A DNA stretch of 64,000 nucleotides from an uncultured Clostridia bacterium (GTDB lineage Bacteria; Bacillota; Clostridia; Oscillospirales; Oscillospiraceae), in NCBI GenBank assembly GCA_945948535.1, contig CAMFBN010000003.1, forward strand, positions 1 to 64,000, in the 5' to 3' direction. Position numbers and translations under genes: made by a program. The notes below the pieces were generated by a model, which saw only the letters and a list, made by a program, of their open reading frames with translations, had not been told where the DNA came from and did not search any database. This document shows, one piece after another, positions 16,045-26,108 of the stretch; the first letter of the stretch is position 1, and each line of letters starts with the position of its first letter.

Positions 16045-17418
<1,374 letters not shown>

Positions 17419-17542
17419 TCATCTGCGGCTGTGCAATCCGCAGCGAATCTTTTGGGGTATGCGTAGTGTCGGTATTTACCTGCCCTTTCCGGCAGATTTA
17501 TCACAACAAGACCTGCATTGCGGAGGTCATTGTCATAATCGG

Positions 17543-17968
17543 TTATTGTCCCTCAACAATGACAAGGACATTTCTGGAGGCCGGGCCGTCAAATTCGCAG
17601 AAATAGACATCCTGCGCGCCGCCCCGCTGAAGAACGCCATCCTGAATCAGGAAATGGCAGTGATTTCCGGTGAGCATGGCCTTCAGGTGTCCGGTGGGAT
17701 TTCCGGCGGTGGAGCCGTAGTCCCGGAGCATCCGGGCGTGGCTGTAGGGACGATCTTCCGGAGCAAAGAGCGCCAACGCATTCTGCATATCGCTCTCCAG
17801 GCATTCCAGTGCTTCGTTGACTGTCACACCGGTAGTGGTGTGTTTGGTCAGTACGGTGACCATACCCTCCCGAATGCCGCTTTCTGCCACGATTTTCTCG
17901 ACCTCCGGGGTAATCACCTGAAACTGAACGTACTGCTTTGTCAGCAGATGGATGGTTTTCACAAACAT
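17543..17968 (-). CDS. yjbQ: YjbQ family protein (UPF0047)
   Basis: The 141-residue protein has the family signature 'KHTTTGVTVNEALE', 'GHLKAMLTGNHCHFLIQDG' and 'FCEFDGPASRNVLVIV'. YjbQ proteins form trimers with a conserved Cys/His/Asp pocket and show weak thiamine-phosphate synthase activity; their true role is open. Being inside an Amadori-degradation operon hints at a metabolic role here. A gap of 150 bases separates it from frlA downstream. Confidence 0.85.
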   Translation of the reverse strand: MFVKTIHLLTKQYVQFQVITPEVEKIVAESGIREGMVTVLTKHTTTGVTVNEALECLESDMQNALALFAPEDRPYSHARMLRDYGSTAGNPTGHLKAMLTGNHCHFLIQDGVLQRGGAQDVYFCEFDGPASRNVLVIVEGQ

Positions 17969-17980
17969 GGTGCCGCCTCC

Positions 17981-18829
17981 TCAATCCAGTCCGCCCAGGA
18001 ACTCTATGGCGTTGCCGCCCATGATCAGCTCCAGCGTGCTCTCCCGGAAGCCCAACTCCCGAATGGCCTGGGCCATGCGGATCTGCTCAAACCGGGGATT
18101 GTTGGAGCCGAACATTACCTGATGCCGCAGGCTCCGGTCAATCCAGGTAGTGGGGATATCCCGAGTCAGCATCTGGGTATAGAACTCCTTCGCGTTGTCA
18201 AAATAAAGGGCACCGGTGTCCGTGTAGACATTGGGATATTTCACCATCAGCATGGCGGTCTCCCGCACCCAGGGCCATCCGAAGTGGGCAAGGCAGATGC
18301 GCAGCCTGGGATGCTTCGCGGCCACGGTCTCAAAGGCCAGAGGCTGACAGTAGCTGGTCAGGGTGTCCGGCTCCCAGCTGAGCCCCGCGTGGAAGAGGAT
18401 GGGCTTGTTGTATTTTTCGCAGATGTCGTAAATCGGCTCCATCATAGGATCGGAGGGCATCACATGGTGCCGTCCGGGATGAAGCTTCAGACCCTTGAGC
18501 TTCAGACGGCTGAAGGCGTCCTCCAGCTTTTCGCAGGCGGCAGGATCCCGGGGATCCACACCGGCGAAGCCGATGAACTTGTCCGGTGCCAGATCCACCA
18601 GACGGCGAATTTCCTCATTTTCCACCAGACAGCCCACGCTGGAAGAATAATCCTCCGGCAGCAGACACAGCCGGTCCAGTCCGGCGCAGCGCATCTGATT
18701 GAAGATGTGCTCCAGCGGTGCGGTGCCGTTCTTGTGGATGTCCAGCTCCCGGTGCCGCAGCTCCTCCCGTGCCGGATCCTCGTTAATCGGCGCATAAAAC
18801 GCCGGATGCACATGAATGTCAATGGTCAT
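17981..18829 (-). CDS. Amidohydrolase family (Amidohydro_2) protein
   Basis: The 282-residue TIM barrel starts with metal ligands 'IDIHVHPAF', has 'KGLKLHPGRHH', 'ILFHAGLSWEP' and 'ICLAHFGWPW'. The last motif, normally G-S/T-D-x-P with a catalytic Asp, reads 'FGSNNPRFEQ', so Asp is replaced by Asn. Family enzymes include decarboxylases and lactone or amide hydrolases. It lies between frlC and yjbQ with gaps near 12 bases. Substrate unknown. Confidence 0.75.
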   Translation of the reverse strand: MTIDIHVHPAFYAPINEDPAREELRHRELDIHKNGTAPLEHIFNQMRCAGLDRLCLLPEDYSSSVGCLVENEEIRRLVDLAPDKFIGFAGVDPRDPAACEKLEDAFSRLKLKGLKLHPGRHHVMPSDPMMEPIYDICEKYNKPILFHAGLSWEPDTLTSYCQPLAFETVAAKHPRLRICLAHFGWPWVRETAMLMVKYPNVYTDTGALYFDNAKEFYTQMLTRDIPTTWIDRSLRHQVMFGSNNPRFEQIRMAQAIRELGFRESTLELIMGGNAIEFLGGLD

Positions 18830-18840
18830 TGATGTCCACC

Positions 18841-19680
18841 TTACTCCATACCGGCCTGAGCCATCATGGCCCGGACGTTGTTCACCGCCCGTCTTGCGTA
18901 CATTCTCGGCTCATTGATGTAGCCGGTGACCAACTCCAGGGTGGCGGTTCCTTCATAGCCGATTCGCTTCAGCTCGTGCATCATCTCCTGCAGGGGCATG
19001 GAGCCTTCACCGGGCATGATGTGGCTGTCCGTGCCGTTGTCGCCGTCGATGATGTGCATATGATCCATCTTGGGGCCAAGCTTGTCAAAGTAGGCCATAA
19101 TGGACTCGTGCTGGACAAAGGGCGGCACCACGTCGCACATGCCCACCACATAGGGATTGTCAATCCGGCGGAACAGCTCCACCAGATCGTTGGCCCGGGT
19201 GAAGAAATTGGACTCATAGGGGGTCAGAGCCTCCACCGTCAGTTTGATTTCCAGCTTGGCGGCATAATCGCCCAGCTCCCGAATGGTCTTTTCCAGCCGG
19301 GTCCAAAGCTGATCGTAGGTGGCCAGATACCCGCCGTTGGCGGGGCTGGTCAGCACAAACTCCGCACCCATCTCCTTGGCCATGTCCAGACACAGCTTCA
19401 GGTAATTCACCGCGTCCTCCCGCTGGGCCTCGGAGCCGATCATATAGTTGTAGGGGTAAGCGTTGTGCTCCGGGGTGTAGCCTCGGACGGGCATCTCGTA
19501 CTGGTCGATGAGACGCCGAACCTCATGGATATCTCCGGCCTTCAGATCCGGGGCGTAGGCATGGGGCCGCCCGCCCCACAGCTCGATGAAATCATAGCCG
19601 TATTCCTTCGCGTCCTGAAAGCAGTGCTCCAGGGGATTGCGCTGATAGCCGGATGTAAACATACCAATCTGCATAGTCAT
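18841..19680 (-). CDS. frlC: FrlC-type fructoselysine 3-epimerase (xylose isomerase-like barrel)
   Basis: 279 residues from ATG 19680, with GAGGAGG upstream. It matches E. coli FrlC: 'YDFIELWGGRPHAYAPDLKAGDI', 'GYTPEHNAYPYNYMIG', 'VEALTPYESNFFTRANDL', 'HMHIIDGDNGTDSHIMPGEG' and 'LELVTGYINEPRMYARRA'. FrlC interconverts psicoselysine and fructoselysine. Metal ligands Glu, Asp, His and Glu are in place. The barrel family has many substrates, but the whole-length likeness and the operon make this call firm. Confidence 0.88.
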   Translation of the reverse strand: MTMQIGMFTSGYQRNPLEHCFQDAKEYGYDFIELWGGRPHAYAPDLKAGDIHEVRRLIDQYEMPVRGYTPEHNAYPYNYMIGSEAQREDAVNYLKLCLDMAKEMGAEFVLTSPANGGYLATYDQLWTRLEKTIRELGDYAAKLEIKLTVEALTPYESNFFTRANDLVELFRRIDNPYVVGMCDVVPPFVQHESIMAYFDKLGPKMDHMHIIDGDNGTDSHIMPGEGSMPLQEMMHELKRIGYEGTATLELVTGYINEPRMYARRAVNNVRAMMAQAGME

Positions 19681-19700
19681 TTGAATATCCTCCTCATTAT

Positions 19701-20516
19701 TTATGCATTGACCCATGGTTCAAAAACCTGCACCACCTGGGCAGCAACCTCTGCACCCTTGCGCAGGCAGGCTTCCACCGGCCATCCCTGTAGAATTCCA
19801 TACAGGAACCCGGCAATGAAGCTGTCTCCAGCGCCCACCGTATTGACCACGGTCGGTGCCGGGAAGATACCGAAGGAGGTGAAAGCCGTCCCGTCATAGG
19901 CAAGGCTTCCCTTGTCCCCGAAGGTTGCCACCGCAATCTTCATGCCCCGGTTCACCTTGTCCTTCAGAAAGTCCTCGATGAAAGCGTCCCGCTCCTTGTG
20001 GTAGGAATAGAAGCCGTAATCCACATAGGGAAGGGTGCTTTCCACCAGGGGATGATCCAGACGGTCCGCGTAGTCAAAGCTGATGGCCTTGCAGCCGGCG
20101 GCCTTGATGGCAGGCAGCACCTTGTCCGCCATGCCCCACAGGGCGGTGTGAACCAGATCGTGCCCGGCGGCGAAGGCCACATCCTCGTCATCAAAGACGA
20201 TGTTTTCCAGAACGCCTTCGATGTACTCGCCGTGAACCCGATCCGTGCCGTTCATATCCATATAGGTAACGGCAGTCTGACCATCGCCGATTTTCAGATG
20301 GCTGACATCCAGCCCTTCCTTTGTCAGGGTATCCAGCATCCATTTTCCGTCGGCGTCGGAGCCGGTGGTACTGATAATGGCGGTGGGGATTCCCAGCTTT
20401 TGCAGGTTCACGCCTGTATCCACACAGTTACCGGTGGGATAGCGGCGGTTGACCTCCTCTCCATTGATGCGCACATAGACATCAATGCAGTTATCTCCAA
20501 TCATTGCGGCTTTCAT
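19701..20516 (-). CDS. Second FrlD-like PfkB kinase, first gene of the operon
   Basis: 271 residues from ATG 20516 (CGGAG about 9 bases upstream). It shares 'IGDNCIDVYVRI', 'GLDVSHLKIGDGQTAVTYMDM', 'RVHGEYIEGVLENIVFDDED' and 'NTVGAGDSFIAGFLYGI' with FrlD. The substrate region differs: 'RRYPTGNCVDTGVNL' replaces the GG-x-VN-x-A segment of FrlD. It may phosphorylate a different Amadori product. As the most upstream gene it is the likely first cistron of the cluster. Confidence 0.8.
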   Translation of the reverse strand: MKAAMIGDNCIDVYVRINGEEVNRRYPTGNCVDTGVNLQKLGIPTAIISTTGSDADGKWMLDTLTKEGLDVSHLKIGDGQTAVTYMDMNGTDRVHGEYIEGVLENIVFDDEDVAFAAGHDLVHTALWGMADKVLPAIKAAGCKAISFDYADRLDHPLVESTLPYVDYGFYSYHKERDAFIEDFLKDKVNRGMKIAVATFGDKGSLAYDGTAFTSFGIFPAPTVVNTVGAGDSFIAGFLYGILQGWPVEACLRKGAEVAAQVVQVFEPWVNA

Positions 20517-20582
20517 TTTTTTCATCTCCGTTTTCTTGATTTGCCGTGGAAGCGACTGTTTTCGCGCCCCAGGCTTTAAGAC

Positions 20583-20810
20583 AAGTATACGGATTTTTAA
20601 TACCAATTTCAATTTGCAATTACGACAAAATGATTATAAAATTTTTATCCAAAAAAAGAAGTCTGTGATACTAACCGACCGAATATATACAGGCTAAAAT
20701 TGGACAGCTAACTTTATAACTTCTAATATTCCAAATTTCTTTTCAATAATATTACCAAATGAACTTTATACTGTTTGAGTGGTATATACTAAGAAACAAA
20801 GGTATACCAA
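20583..20810. promoter_or_regulatory. AT-rich control region with GGTATACC-type sites
   Basis: The 611-bp gap between divergent frl-type units holds several related motifs: AAGTATAC (20583-20590), AATACCAAT (20599-20607), GGTATATACT (20781-20790) and the palindrome GGTATACC (20801-20808). HutC-subfamily GntR repressors bind such TGGTATACCA-like sequences. A TATAAT (20633-20638, minus strand) with a poor -35 could be the operon's promoter. Binding is inferred. Confidence 0.4.
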
Positions 20811-20941
20811 TTTTCAAAAGGTGCCATTTTCGCTGATTCACGCTCTGGGTTGTTTCCCTATTTCCGAATAGACCAATTTCATATTCTGTCCAAAACCCGC
20901 CCAGCGGCATTGGCGCAGTATACGAATTTAGCCTCAGGCTC

Positions 20942-20970
20942 TTGCGCGGGGATTCCCAGCGTGTTATAGT
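20942..20970 (+). promoter_or_regulatory. Promoter of the divergent YtcJ-like/isomerase operon
   Basis: TTGCGC and TATAGT are separated by 17 bases. The predicted leader would be about 150 nt and contain the perfect hairpin at 21046-21079. Confidence 0.5.
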
Positions 20971-21045
20971 GCATTCGATCCCCGGTGCCGGTGTGCAACG
21001 GCATCCCGGATTTCGGTATTCTTCTGCCACTTCCGACAGAACAAG

Positions 21046-21079
21046 GCACTGTGCAGCTGCCAGCAACTGCACAGTGCCC
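21046..21079 (+). promoter_or_regulatory. Perfect 12-bp hairpin in the 5' leader
   Basis: GGCACTGTGCAG and CTGCACAGTGCC are exact complements around a 10-nt loop. No T run follows, so it is not a standard terminator. It could stabilise the leader, act as an operator or bind a regulator. Confidence 0.45.
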
Positions 21080-21127
21080 TACTATCCCGCCGCCATACGG
21101 CGCATACTGTTAGGAGTGAACTGTAAT

Positions 21128-22681
21128 ATGTCAAAATACGCAGATCTTGTGCTGCAGTCCAACTGCGTTTTTACCGCCGCCGGAGAAGAGCCCTTCGCCG
21201 GCTTTGTAGCTGTGGCGGGCAGCAAAATCCTCTGTGTCGGCCACGGTGCGCCGGACGGCGCAATCCTAGGGCCAAATACGAAGGTTCTGCCTCTGGGGGA
21301 TAGAACCATTTCCCCCGGTTTCTCGGATGTGCACTGCTTCTTTACCGGCTATTCCGTGGGCTTTGTGGGCGTGGATCTCAGCGCCTGCAGAACGGAGGAG
21401 GAGCTGGTGGCTGCAGCCAAAGCCTATGCCGACACCCTTCCCGCGGAAAAAAGCGTACTGTGCCATGGCTGGAACGCCCAGGAGGTTCCCGTAAACGGAA
21501 CCGCGGCGCTGGACGCGGCCTTCGGCAGCCGCCCGGCCATTCTGTTCGCCCAGGGCTGTGAGACCTGCTGGATGAATCAGGCGGCTATGGAGCATTACCG
21601 TTTCACCCCGGATACCTGCTATCCCGAAGCATACGTCCGTCTGCTGCCGGACATTCTGGGGGACCGGGACTTCATTATTCCGGAATTCAAAAAGTATATG
21701 AAGATGATGAACGGCCGGGGCGTCACTTCTGTCAAGGAGATGGGCTTTGACCAGTTCTATGGCTTTACGGATATCCTCGCGGAGCTGGAGCAGGCCGGGG
21801 AACTGACCCTGCGCGTCAATTTCATGAGCCAGCCTGTGGCCGCGGACGCAAATCTGGAATACGGCAGAGCCATGCGGGAGAAGTTCACCGGCGAATTTGT
21901 CCGGTTCTCCGGCTACAATCAGATGACCGACGGCTCCATCAGCCAGCTCTGCGGCGATCTGAAGAAGCCCTACAACTGTGCCGATACCTGCTGTGCCCAG
22001 AACATCGACTGGGAGAAGCTGGGCCGGGAGGCCCGGGCCGTGGACGCGGAGGGCTTCCGTTTCTCCCTGCACGCCCAGGGCGACGCCGCCATCGGCAAGG
22101 TTCTGGACATCTATGAAACCTGCCGGCGGGATGAAACGGGCCGGATGGTCAACCGCCATTCCATCACCGATCTGGAGTTCTCCGATCCTGCTGATCTGGA
22201 ACGCATGGGCGCCATGGGCGTCATTGCGGAAATCTATCCCCAGATTCAGTCCATCGCGGACCGGGAAGGCAAGCTCGCCATGATCGCCGAGAAGATCGGC
22301 ATGGACCGGGGCCGTTACTACTGGAACCGCCGGAAGATGGCCGATTCCGGTGTGCTGCTCAGCTGCGGCACCGATCTGCCCCTGCTCATCGACAACATTC
22401 CCGAGTCGGTCTATCACGCGGTGGGCGGTTACTTCCCCGAGGGCGGCGAGCCCTTTAACAAGCAGAATATGCTGACCGTTACCGAGCTTCTGACTGCCTG
22501 GACCAGAGGCGGCGCCTACAATCTGTACTGCGAAGACGCTCTGGGCACGCTGGAAGCCGGCAAGAAGGCGGATATCGCCGTTCTGTCCGGCAATCTGTTC
22601 ACCACCCCGGTGGAGGATGCCCGGAGCCTGAAGGTGGATCTGACGCTGATGAACGGAAGCATTGTTCATAACGCGCTGTAA
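21128..22681 (+). CDS. YtcJ-like amidohydrolase (Amidohydro_3)
   Basis: 517 residues from ATG 21128 (AGGAGTG upstream). N-terminal beta sandwich, then barrel with 'ISPGFSDVHCFFTG', 'FSLHAQGDAAIGKVLDIYE', 'NRHSITDLEF' and 'LLSCGTDLPLL', and a C-terminal 'GTLEAGKKADIAVLSGN'. In typical YtcJ proteins the first metal motif is HxH; here it is H-C-F, so the second His is lost. YtcJ proteins are predicted metal-dependent amide hydrolases of unknown substrate. It shares an operon with a FrlC-like isomerase. Confidence 0.8.
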   Translation: MSKYADLVLQSNCVFTAAGEEPFAGFVAVAGSKILCVGHGAPDGAILGPNTKVLPLGDRTISPGFSDVHCFFTGYSVGFVGVDLSACRTEEELVAAAKAYADTLPAEKSVLCHGWNAQEVPVNGTAALDAAFGSRPAILFAQGCETCWMNQAAMEHYRFTPDTCYPEAYVRLLPDILGDRDFIIPEFKKYMKMMNGRGVTSVKEMGFDQFYGFTDILAELEQAGELTLRVNFMSQPVAADANLEYGRAMREKFTGEFVRFSGYNQMTDGSISQLCGDLKKPYNCADTCCAQNIDWEKLGREARAVDAEGFRFSLHAQGDAAIGKVLDIYETCRRDETGRMVNRHSITDLEFSDPADLERMGAMGVIAEIYPQIQSIADREGKLAMIAEKIGMDRGRYYWNRRKMADSGVLLSCGTDLPLLIDNIPESVYHAVGGYFPEGGEPFNKQNMLTVTELLTAWTRGGAYNLYCEDALGTLEAGKKADIAVLSGNLFTTPVEDARSLKVDLTLMNGSIVHNAL

Positions 22682-22700
22682 CCGGACAGGAGGAATTACT

Positions 22701-23555
22701 ATGTCTCGTATCACCATGCAGGATGTGGCTGTCATGAGCGTTCAGTATGTACAGTACAGCTTTGCCTACTATCTGGACTCCATGAAGAGATGCGGCCTGT
22801 CGAAAATTGATATGTGGGGTGGAGCGCCTCACTACTGCCGTCTGGATTATAACAGCTCCCGGGAGGCAGGGCAAAAAATCGCCCAGCTGCGCAGGGCGAT
22901 GGACGATCTGGGAATGCAGGTGGTAATCTACACCCCGGAAACTCTGGGTTACCCTTTCAGCTACAGCACGCCGGATTTTGCTCTGCGAAGCCGGACGCTG
23001 GATTATATGAAGGCAGCCATGGAGGATGCGCTGCAGTTCGGTACGAACCGGGTGTTTATGAATACCGGTTGTCACAGCCGGGATCTGAACCGGGAGGAAG
23101 GCTTCCTGCGGACTGCCGACAGCTACCGCGCACTGTGCGACACAGCCGAACGGATGGGAGTAGACCTGATTCTGGAACAGCTTCAGCCATATGAGAGTAA
23201 TCTCTGCACAACCTTACCGGATATTTCAAGAATGTTGTCCCTTGTAGACTCTCCCAACCTTAAGGTCTGTGTGGATCTGGTGGCTATGGAAGTAGCGGGG
23301 GAAAATCTGGAAGCTTACTGTGATACCTTCGGCGATAAGCTGGCGTGGGTTCACTACTCCGACAGCCATCATCTGATCCTCGGCGACGGAGACTTCGGCC
23401 GGGAGCGGTTGGAAGGGTATGTCCGTACGCTGGAACGGCACGATTATCAGGGATGTTTGGATCTGGAAATCAATGATTCCATTTACTGGGAAAACCCCCA
23501 TACCTCCATCACCCGTTCCTGTGAGTATCTGCAAACCATTCTCCCAGAGGACTAA
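22701..23555 (+). CDS. FrlC-like sugar isomerase/epimerase
   Basis: 284 residues from ATG 22701 with AGGAGG upstream. A xylose isomerase-like barrel: 'LSKIDMWGGAPHYCRLD', 'VVIYTPETLGYPFSY', 'LILEQLQPYESNLCTTLPD', 'KVCVDLVAMEVAGENLEAY' and 'HYSDSHHLILGDGDFGRERL'. It is clearly related to FrlC at 18841 in the WGG...H and L-x-P-Y-E-S-N motifs but diverges in the last third. Probably epimerises a related ketose-amine. It follows the YtcJ-like gene by 19 bases. Confidence 0.8.
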   Translation: MSRITMQDVAVMSVQYVQYSFAYYLDSMKRCGLSKIDMWGGAPHYCRLDYNSSREAGQKIAQLRRAMDDLGMQVVIYTPETLGYPFSYSTPDFALRSRTLDYMKAAMEDALQFGTNRVFMNTGCHSRDLNREEGFLRTADSYRALCDTAERMGVDLILEQLQPYESNLCTTLPDISRMLSLVDSPNLKVCVDLVAMEVAGENLEAYCDTFGDKLAWVHYSDSHHLILGDGDFGRERLEGYVRTLERHDYQGCLDLEINDSIYWENPHTSITRSCEYLQTILPED

Positions 23556-23742
23556 GAATATAGGGAACCTCATACAATAAGCTGACTAAAATCCTTAATT
23601 CTTACAGGTCTAAATTGCGTCAGAAAGTGTTATCTTCCTTGCTGTGCGTCAACCCAAAACCGTCATCTGCCTTTTCTGGCGCAATTTTTCCTCGGAAAAC
23701 AGTTAAAACTTTCAAACAGGTTTTTGTATCAGTCATCAAAAT

Positions 23743-23788
23743 AGCTGTCATTGCAATCTGTAGATCAGTTTGCAATGACAGCTTTTTG
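23743..23788. terminator. Bidirectional terminator
   Basis: A perfect 14-bp stem AGCTGTCATTGCAA/TTGCAATGACAGCT with a 13-nt loop ends in TTTTTG. It lies between the convergent isomerase gene and the dipeptidase gene. Confidence 0.85.
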
Positions 23789-23790
23789 TA

Positions 23791-25182
23791 TTACCTGCAC
23801 AGAGCTGCGATGGCGGCTGCGTAGATTTCAGCAGTTTTCAGGAGCTGGCTGATCCGGGCCCGTTCATTTGGACCATGGAGGTGGGAATCGAAGCCATGTT
23901 CCCCGGCTCCGAAGGCCACCCCTCCGGGGACATTGTGAACATAGGTGCCGCCGCCCATGGCTTCGCAATAGCCGTGGTTTCCGCTAAAGGTTTCATAGCA
24001 GGAAATCAGTGTCCTGATAAAATCTGAGTCTCCATCTACCACATGAGCCGGGTGGAAAGTTCCCTGACAGTCCCATCCCAAGGTGGCAAATTGCGTATGG
24101 ACTGCCTGTTTGGTATTTTCTTCCGTGGCAGCCAGGCTGAGTCTGGCATCAAGCTGTGCTTCAAATCCCTGATTGTCTATATGGAGTAAGGATAGGGTTA
24201 CTGTGGTCTTTCCCGCAGCAGCGTCTTCCATGGCAATCCCCAAAGCCTGGCCATGGTGATCACCATGGGGAAATAGCTGATGCAGACAAGCAATGGTCTC
24301 CTTTTCCGCACCCTCTGGCAAGGGTAGCATGGATAGCAGCTCCAGCATAGCGGTGATGGCGTTATTTCCCTCGTTAGGAGTGGAAGCATGGGCAGCCTTA
24401 CCCGTTGCAGATACTTTCCAGGAATTGTCCGTTTGGACGCATTCAAAGCTGACCCCGGTCTTTTCACGTACGGTCTCTATCGTCTTGGCAAGGGTCTCCC
24501 CATCACCGGGAATGCCTTCGGCAGAGCAATTGGCCGGAGCTACATTTCTCCGAATGCCGCCGTCAATGGAGATACCGTTGGCTGTTGCCGCCCACTTTTG
24601 GGAGAATTTAGGAGCATAGCATGCTTTTTCCACATTGGTCACGGGGAAAACCGCATCCGGAGAAAGTGCATAGGGAGCATAAGGATGGGAGGCATAATAG
24701 TAGGCTATGTCCCGGGAACCGGTTTCCTCATCCGTACCCATAATCAGCTTTACATTTTTGGAGAGTGGCACCCCCAGCTCCCGGATGCACCGCATGGCAA
24801 GCAGAACTGCTACCAGAGGTCCTTTGTCATCATCCACGCCTCTGCCAAAGATCAGATCCCCCTGGCGAATCAGCCTGTAGGGAGGAGTATCCCATCCTGC
24901 GCCTGCTCCAACAACATCCAAGTGAGCCAAAATATGGAGTCCATCCGGGCAATTGCTCAGATCTGCCGTGCCCACATAACCATCTATGTTTTCAGCACGA
25001 AAGCCCCAGGCTCTTGCCAGGGCTAGAGCTTCTTCCAGTGCCTTCGCAAGGCCTTCCCCGAAGGGCATACCCGGCTTTGCTTCGCCTAGGGTAGACTCTG
25101 CGGCAATCAGGGGTGCCAGAGCGGTTACCAGTTCATCTTCCTTGCCTTGCATCCAGTTACGAATTTGATTTTCTAGGCTCAT
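23791..25182 (-). CDS. PepV/Sapep-type metallodipeptidase (M20 family)
   Basis: The 463-residue protein has M20 motifs in order: 'HILAHLDVVGAGAGWDTPPY' (His and Asp), 'GRGVDDDKGPLVAV' (bridging Asp), 'LIMGTDEETGSRD' (Glu pair) and a C-terminal 'HGPNERARISQLL' His. A lid domain is inserted in the middle, as in PepV. Enzymes of this family split dipeptides with broad specificity. It is the last gene of the opp operon, so it likely digests the peptides that the importer brings in. Confidence 0.87.
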   Translation of the reverse strand: MSLENQIRNWMQGKEDELVTALAPLIAAESTLGEAKPGMPFGEGLAKALEEALALARAWGFRAENIDGYVGTADLSNCPDGLHILAHLDVVGAGAGWDTPPYRLIRQGDLIFGRGVDDDKGPLVAVLLAMRCIRELGVPLSKNVKLIMGTDEETGSRDIAYYYASHPYAPYALSPDAVFPVTNVEKACYAPKFSQKWAATANGISIDGGIRRNVAPANCSAEGIPGDGETLAKTIETVREKTGVSFECVQTDNSWKVSATGKAAHASTPNEGNNAITAMLELLSMLPLPEGAEKETIACLHQLFPHGDHHGQALGIAMEDAAAGKTTVTLSLLHIDNQGFEAQLDARLSLAATEENTKQAVHTQFATLGWDCQGTFHPAHVVDGDSDFIRTLISCYETFSGNHGYCEAMGGGTYVHNVPGGVAFGAGEHGFDSHLHGPNERARISQLLKTAEIYAAAIAALCR

Positions 25183-25190
25183 ATTTTCTC

Positions 25191-26108
25191 CTACTTCTGC
25201 ACCCAGGAGGCAAATTCCTCTTCCGTGGCCAGTACGGAATGGGAGGCAGTTAGGTTGTGGTAGCTGCCTTTGGAATAGTCGATGCCAGAGGTGGCATAGC
25301 CGATGACCACACGTTTTTTCTCCACATCCGGGTCAGGATGGGGAATGGCAGAGAGCAAGCTGATGGTATAGGGGTGAATGGGATTGTCAAAAATCTCGTC
25401 CGTTGTACCGGTTTCCACAAGATGCCCCAAATGCAATACGCCAATCCGATCGGAAATGTATTTCACCATGGAAAGGTCGTGGGCAATGAAGAGATAGGCA
25501 GTACCCAGCTCCTCCTGCAAACCCTTCATAAGATTAACCACCTGAGCCTGAATGGACACATCCAGCGCGGAAATGGGCTCGTCCGCAATGACCAGCTTAG
25601 GTTCCATGATCAGGGCTCGGGCAATACCGATACGCTGACGCTGCCCACCGGAAAATTGATGGGGATATCGGTTCGCATGCTCACGGGCAAGACCGATTTT
25701 CTCCATGATCCGGTAAATCTTATCCTGTCTCTCCTGAGGTGTGCTATAAAGATTATGCACATCCAGTCCCTGACCAATGATGTCTGATACCTTCTTCCGG
25801 GGATTTAGGCAGGCCATGGGATCCTGGAAAATCATCTGCATCTTGGTTCGGAGTAGTTTCCGTTCCCTCTCTGACATGGAGCCGGAAATCACCTGCCCGT
25901 CGAAGGTTACTGTTCCATCGGTAGGATCGTAAAGCCGGATGATAGCTCTGCCGATGGTAGACTTTCCGGAGCCGGATTCTCCCACTAGGCCGTAGGTTTC
26001 GCCAGCGTCAATGTAAAAGGACACACCATCTACAGCCTTTACAGTGTAGCTTTTACTCACCGGAAAATATTGCTTTAGGTTATTCACTTCCAAAAGATGT
26101 TCAGCCAT
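25191..26108 (-). CDS. oppF: Peptide ABC transporter ATPase, OppF/DppF type
   Basis: 305 residues from ATG 26108. Walker A '[16 protein letters not shown]', Q loop 'MIFQDPMACLNPRK', signature 'FSGGQRQRIGIARAL', Walker B 'LVIADEPISALD' and the OppF-type C-terminal tail after 'HPYTISLLSAIPHPDP'. It pairs with the OppD subunit to drive uptake of oligopeptides. Its start overlaps the OppD gene end by 8 bases. The track frame to 26210 is an overrun. Confidence 0.9.
   Translation of the reverse strand: MAEHLLEVNNLKQYFPVSKSYTVKAVDGVSFYIDAGETYGLVGESGSGKSTIGRAIIRLYDPTDGTVTFDGQVISGSMSERERKLLRTKMQMIFQDPMACLNPRKKVSDIIGQGLDVHNLYSTPQERQDKIYRIMEKIGLAREHANRYPHQFSGGQRQRIGIARALIMEPKLVIADEPISALDVSIQAQVVNLMKGLQEELGTAYLFIAHDLSMVKYISDRIGVLHLGHLVETGTTDEIFDNPIHPYTISLLSAIPHPDPDVEKKRVVIGYATSGIDYSKGSYHNLTASHSVLATEEEFASWVQK

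Noticed and set aside
21266-22735. 489-residue minus-strand ORF
   Set aside because: Antisense to the YtcJ-like amidohydrolase gene; low-complexity composition and no motif.
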